Shown here piece after piece: positions 5,792 to 8,290 of a stretch of 8,290 nucleotides of DNA. How positions within the stretch are numbered: position 1 is the first letter of the stretch; each line of letters opens with the position of its first letter. The notes beneath the pieces were generated by a model. It searched no databases, was not told the origin of the DNA, and was given only the letters and a program-made list of their open reading frames with translations. The position numbers and the translations under genes were made by a program. The stretch spans positions 1 through 8,290 of the forward strand of contig JAFQUL010000049.1 of the NCBI GenBank assembly GCA_017408535.1, given 5' to 3'. The DNA is from Clostridia bacterium. Its GTDB lineage: Bacteria; Bacillota; Clostridia; Oscillospirales; CAG-272.

Positions 5792-7324
5792 ATGATTAAA
5801 AACAAATTTTGGGCTTTTCTTATCGCGATTCTGATGATCCTTCCGGCGGTCGTGTCCTGCGGCAACAACACAGATGTCCCCCCCGTTGATACAACAATCC
5901 CGGATATCACAACAGTAATTGATGAGCCCGATGAGCCTAAAGAAGTTTCGATCAACGGTATTCCGATTGCTGAATATACTGTTGTATATTCAGCATCAGG
6001 TCTTGATTTTAACAAGAGAGCCGCTGAATATATCGGAAAGCAGATCGAAGAGCTTACCGGCACAGCACCCTCCGTTGTCCTTGACACTGAGTCAGAGGAT
6101 GCCGGCAATGAGATTCTTGTCGGGATCACCAACCGCGGTGCTGACAGCATAAACCCCGAGGAATATACCGACGTATTCAAATTCGCATACGTAAGCCAGG
6201 GAGATAGTATTCTGCTTTACGGTGAGGAATATATGATCGCAGGTGCAGCGTATAATCTTGCCAAGAAGCTTACCGACATAAGAGAGGTTACCGTTTCCGA
6301 GGAAGTAAATGTCGGCGAGCCTGTGTTTGAAGATCCTAAAAATATTATCTACGTTATCGGTGACGGTATGGGTTTCAATTCTCTGAAACTTGGCGAGGAG
6401 CTTTATGAGTCCGGCAGCATGAAAAAGAATTGGGAAACAAAAAGCGGATACCATCAGTACTCAGTTGCAGACAGACTCCCTAACAAGGGACAGACCTATA
6501 CGCACTCATACGATAATGACGTAACTGACAGTGCGGCTGGCGGTACTGCTCTTGCTACCGGATACAAAACGTATAACGGTGTAATCGGACTTAATAGCAA
6601 ACTTGAACCTGTAAAGAATCTTACAGAGCTTGCTCAGGAACTCGGAAAGAAGACTGCTGTTATTACGTCCGATCAAAAAAAAGGAGCAACTCCTTCTGCT
6701 TTCTCGATCCACACAATGAGCAGAGAAGATTCTGATGAGATATTATCAGAATATGAAAACGTAACTTTTGATTACGTTATTGAGGAGATATTCATAAAGC
6801 CCGAGAATGATTTAAGGATGGTTCTTGATGACTTTAATGGTGCAGAGAACGGCTTCTTTATGATGTTCGAGGAAGCTCAGATAGACAAGGCTTCACACAC
6901 AGCAACTATACCGACCTTCTACCGTGCTTACACAAGACTTAATTCCGCACTTAGGGTTTTCTTTGAATATATGATGTATAATCCCGATACCGTGCTTGTT
7001 CTTACTGCTGACCACGAAACCGGAGGAATAACCTTGAACGAGGAAACTGGAAAGCACGAATATTCATCAAATCCGGGTCACACTCAGGTAAATGTTCCCC
7101 TTTACGGAATCGGTAAAGGTACAGAGTTTTTTGACGGAAAAACCTTAGATAATACGGGAGTTGCTAAACTTATAGCCCAGTTTATGGGTGTCAATGATTT
7201 TGGCGATCCGTCTATCGAGCAGGTCACAGACAAGACCGGACTTGAGACTATGAGTGAGGAAGAGATTGCTGCTGTAGAGAAGGAAAAAGCAGAAGCCGAA
7301 AAAAACTATAACGCAAATAAGTAA
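5792..7324 (+). CDS. Alkaline phosphatase lipoprotein with N-terminal glycosidase-associated domain (copy 2)
   Basis: This protein also has 510 residues and the same architecture as the gene before it. Seen: lipoprotein signal ending AVVSC with lipidated Cys23; a Pro/Asp/Thr linker to about 50; the N-terminal domain at about 52-178; and the phosphatase domain from about 184. Catalytic residues are Asp191, Asp246-Ser247, Thr300, Arg311, Glu360, Asp365-Lys366, His369, Asp407-His408 and His430, all matching the E. coli PhoA set, and Gly again replaces Asp153. By hand alignment 41 of 55 residues in the N-terminal block (Glu61 to Arg115) are identical to copy 1. The tail is a charged Glu/Lys-rich helix ending NYNANK; copy 1 ends YNASKNK. 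Start ATG 5792 has only a modest ribosome binding site (AAAGG, 11 bases upstream), so it may be translated less than copy 1. Silent sites are well diverged and the codons look more A/T-rich, so the duplication is old. Substrate differences are unknown. Confidence 0.92.
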   Translation: MIKNKFWAFLIAILMILPAVVSCGNNTDVPPVDTTIPDITTVIDEPDEPKEVSINGIPIAEYTVVYSASGLDFNKRAAEYIGKQIEELTGTAPSVVLDTESEDAGNEILVGITNRGADSINPEEYTDVFKFAYVSQGDSILLYGEEYMIAGAAYNLAKKLTDIREVTVSEEVNVGEPVFEDPKNIIYVIGDGMGFNSLKLGEELYESGSMKKNWETKSGYHQYSVADRLPNKGQTYTHSYDNDVTDSAAGGTALATGYKTYNGVIGLNSKLEPVKNLTELAQELGKKTAVITSDQKKGATPSAFSIHTMSREDSDEILSEYENVTFDYVIEEIFIKPENDLRMVLDDFNGAENGFFMMFEEAQIDKASHTATIPTFYRAYTRLNSALRVFFEYMMYNPDTVLVLTADHETGGITLNEETGKHEYSSNPGHTQVNVPLYGIGKGTEFFDGKTLDNTGVAKLIAQFMGVNDFGDPSIEQVTDKTGLETMSEEEIAAVEKEKAEAEKNYNANK

Positions 7325-7377
7325 TTATAATTTGTTTTATAAAAAGCTCCCCCACGTATGAAATAATATGATAAAAA

Positions 7378-7416
7378 GGTGGTAGACACTAAAAAAAGTG
7401 TCTGCCATCTTTATTT
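7378..7416 (+). terminator. Intrinsic terminator after the phosphatase genes
   Basis: GGTGGTAGACACT (7378-7390) pairs with AGTGTCTGCCATC (7397-7409) over 13 positions, two of them G-U, around an AAAAAA loop. TTTATTT follows, and an A-run precedes the stem, so the structure could also work for minus-strand transcripts. It lies about 50 bases after the stop of the second phosphatase and marks the end of that transcription unit. Confidence 0.88.
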
Positions 7417-7636
7417 ATGTTAAGATAAAGAAGAGCTGTCTGTGGTGATATTATGAGGGTCGTTGCCGACACTGTTCTCTGTCTCAATCGCGTCAGACCG
7501 ATTCACGAACTAAACAGAAAAACATCAGTCCAATACAGAATTGAAGCGGTAGATTATTTTTTTGTCTACCAACTATTGGCTATTTTGTCCTGGCGGCAAT
7601 CGCGCGGTTTTTTTATTATCTTGGGTGTTTTTTACC
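7417..7636. other. Gene-poor intergenic stretch with hairpins; no convincing gene
   Basis: Most of the roughly 370 bases between the second phosphatase and the last gene carry no gene I can support. An open frame of 71 codons (7453-7668) lacks a ribosome binding site, has no recognisable motif and runs into the promoter of the next gene, so it is probably not coding. A hairpin is present: GGTAGAT (7548-7554) with GTCTACC (7564-7570), six Watson-Crick pairs and one G-U, loop of nine mostly T. A small CCAA-CTA-TTGG hairpin follows directly (7569-7579). TATTAT at 7449-7454 resembles a -10 box but has no good -35. A short non-coding RNA ending at the T-run near 7614 is possible but unproven. Confidence 0.4.
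7589..7614 (+). terminator. Possible weak intrinsic terminator
   Basis: CC (7589-7590) plus GCG (7593-7595) can pair with CGC (7603-7605) plus GG (7606-7607) across a two-base bulge, giving a GC-only stem of five pairs with a seven-base loop, followed at once by seven T. The T-run is convincing and the stem is short. It lies about 170 bases past the strong terminator, so it would act on read-through or on an unannotated small RNA. Confidence 0.35.
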
Positions 7637-7665
7637 TTGACAGTAGTGATAAATTATTATATACT
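7637..7665 (+). promoter_or_regulatory. Near-consensus sigma-A promoter for the membrane protein gene
   Basis: TTGACA (7637-7642), a spacer of exactly 17 bases, then TATACT (7660-7665). The -35 is perfect and the -10 matches five of six. T-rich sequence lies just upstream. Initiation is expected near 7672, giving a leader of about 24 bases that contains GGAGG at 7684-7688, seven bases before the ATG at 7696. The leader is too short for a riboswitch, so strong constitutive expression is likely unless a repressor binds. Confidence 0.85.
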
Positions 7666-7695
7666 TAATGTAATAAATATACGGGAGGAAGAAAA

Positions 7696-8280
7696 ATGAA
7701 AGCAGGGTATATAATTTCCGCTATAGGCTTTTTTCTTTCCTCTTTTTACTTTAACGTGAGCGGAATAAGAATACTGCCGCCCTTTATCGGTTTGCTTATT
7801 TTTGTCCTCGGTCTTTCAAAGATACGGAATTTCTATTCTTCCTCAAACTCAAGAGTCGCAAGTATAATACTTAAGATCAATGCTCTCGTTTCCTGTCTCG
7901 GCGGCGTAGTCTCTCTTTCAAAATATTCTGCCGATACCCCTCTTGCCGGAATACTTCCTCTCTTGCCGTATATTTACATACTTTCAAATATTCTATCGGT
8001 CGTATGCATTCTTTTCTTCTTCATTCAGGCATCGGAGTATTTCAGCAAATATTCCACACTCGCCCCTATGTGGAAGTCCGTCCGTGTGGTAGTACCCACC
8101 GTATATGCCGTATGCCGATTGATATATGCTGTCGGTGATATAATACCGATGGGAAATTATTTTTCATTCATTTCGGTGGCTTGTCCCTTTGTAGATCTGT
8201 TTGTCATTACGTTTATGCTTATAGCGGCGTATTCCGACCATACAGCAGTAGCGAAGGAAGAATCACGAACCGATAAATGA
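7696..8280 (+). CDS. Small polytopic membrane protein of unknown function
   Basis: The gene encodes 194 residues. I do not recognise the family. Seen: five or six hydrophobic segments at about 4-19, 26-43, 54-74, 83-111 (long), 128-148 and 153-177, with short basic or Ser-rich loops (for example KIRNFYSSSNSR at 42-53) and a short charged, probably cytoplasmic, tail (KEESRTDK). No catalytic motif, nucleotide-binding site or signal peptide cleavage site is evident. The start is well supported by GGAGG seven bases upstream and by the near-consensus promoter. It is separated from the phosphatase genes by a strong terminator, so it belongs to a different transcription unit and should not be assumed to share their role. 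Ten bases of sequence follow the stop, and these look like a ribosome binding site, so it is probably the first gene of an operon that continues beyond the window. It could be a subunit or accessory of whatever lies downstream. Confidence 0.8.
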   Translation: MKAGYIISAIGFFLSSFYFNVSGIRILPPFIGLLIFVLGLSKIRNFYSSSNSRVASIILKINALVSCLGGVVSLSKYSADTPLAGILPLLPYIYILSNILSVVCILFFFIQASEYFSKYSTLAPMWKSVRVVVPTVYAVCRLIYAVGDIIPMGNYFSFISVACPFVDLFVITFMLIAAYSDHTAVAKEESRTDK

Positions 8281-8288
8281 AGGAAAGG
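8281..8288 (+). promoter_or_regulatory. Possible ribosome binding site for a gene beyond the window
   Basis: AGGAAAGG starts directly after the stop codon of the membrane protein gene. Its purine-rich character and position suggest a closely spaced next gene in the same transcript. The start codon is not in the window. Confidence 0.35.
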
Positions 8289-8290
8289 AA

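Noticed and set aside
4143..7324. The two phosphatase genes as a recent duplication or assembly artefact
   Set aside because: Third codon positions differ throughout even where the protein is identical (for example around the DSAAGGTALATG motif), and signal peptides, linkers and tails differ, so the duplication is old and real.
7453..7668. 71-codon open frame as a small protein gene
   Set aside because: There is no ribosome binding site at a workable distance, it has no recognisable motif, and it runs through the weak terminator and the promoter of the next gene.

Overview
The window looks like chromosomal DNA of a Gram-positive, low-to-mid GC Firmicute, most likely a gut- or rumen-type Clostridia (Oscillospiraceae/Ruminococcaceae-like). 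The reasons are strong GGAGG-type ribosome binding sites, tightly packed genes all on the plus strand, lipoprotein signals followed by Thr/Pro/Asp-rich linkers, standard use of TGA as stop, and the kinds of secreted proteins encoded. This placement is inferred from style and was not tested by a database search.

Layout. (1) Positions 1-102 hold the last 33 codons of triosephosphate isomerase (tpiA). (2) Positions 150-4093 hold two genes with a 4-base overlap: an 839-residue secreted, membrane-anchored protein with a glycoside-hydrolase-like region (resembling DUF5722), and a 14-helix polysaccharide flippase of the MOP/RfbX class. (3) Positions 4143-7324 hold two tandem paralogous lipoproteins of exactly 510 residues each. 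Each joins a roughly 130-residue N-terminal domain, of a kind usually seen in front of glycosidases, to a compact alkaline phosphatase domain with the full metal and nucleophile set. (4) A good intrinsic terminator at 7378-7416 closes this block. (5) A stretch of about 370 bases without a convincing gene contains two further hairpins and ends in a near-perfect sigma-A promoter. (6) That promoter drives a small polytopic membrane protein of unknown function (7696-8280), which reaches almost to the window end.

How the genes may work together (inference). The flippase moves a lipid-linked glycan across the membrane, the DUF5722-like protein sits outside on a single C-terminal membrane anchor and may bind or act on that glycan, and the two surface phosphatases release phosphate from extracellular phosphoesters. 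No terminator is visible between tpiA and the end of the second phosphatase, so transcription may run through all five genes, although a weak promoter between the two phosphatases is possible.

Most notable points: a perfect 12-bp inverted repeat with a 3-base loop inside the coding sequence just after the first signal peptide; the apparent loss of the Asn-Glu acid/base pair in the glycosidase-like protein; and the phosphatase cores, which lack about 107 residues present in E. coli PhoA while keeping every catalytic residue. No mobile element, CRISPR array, tRNA or rRNA was seen.
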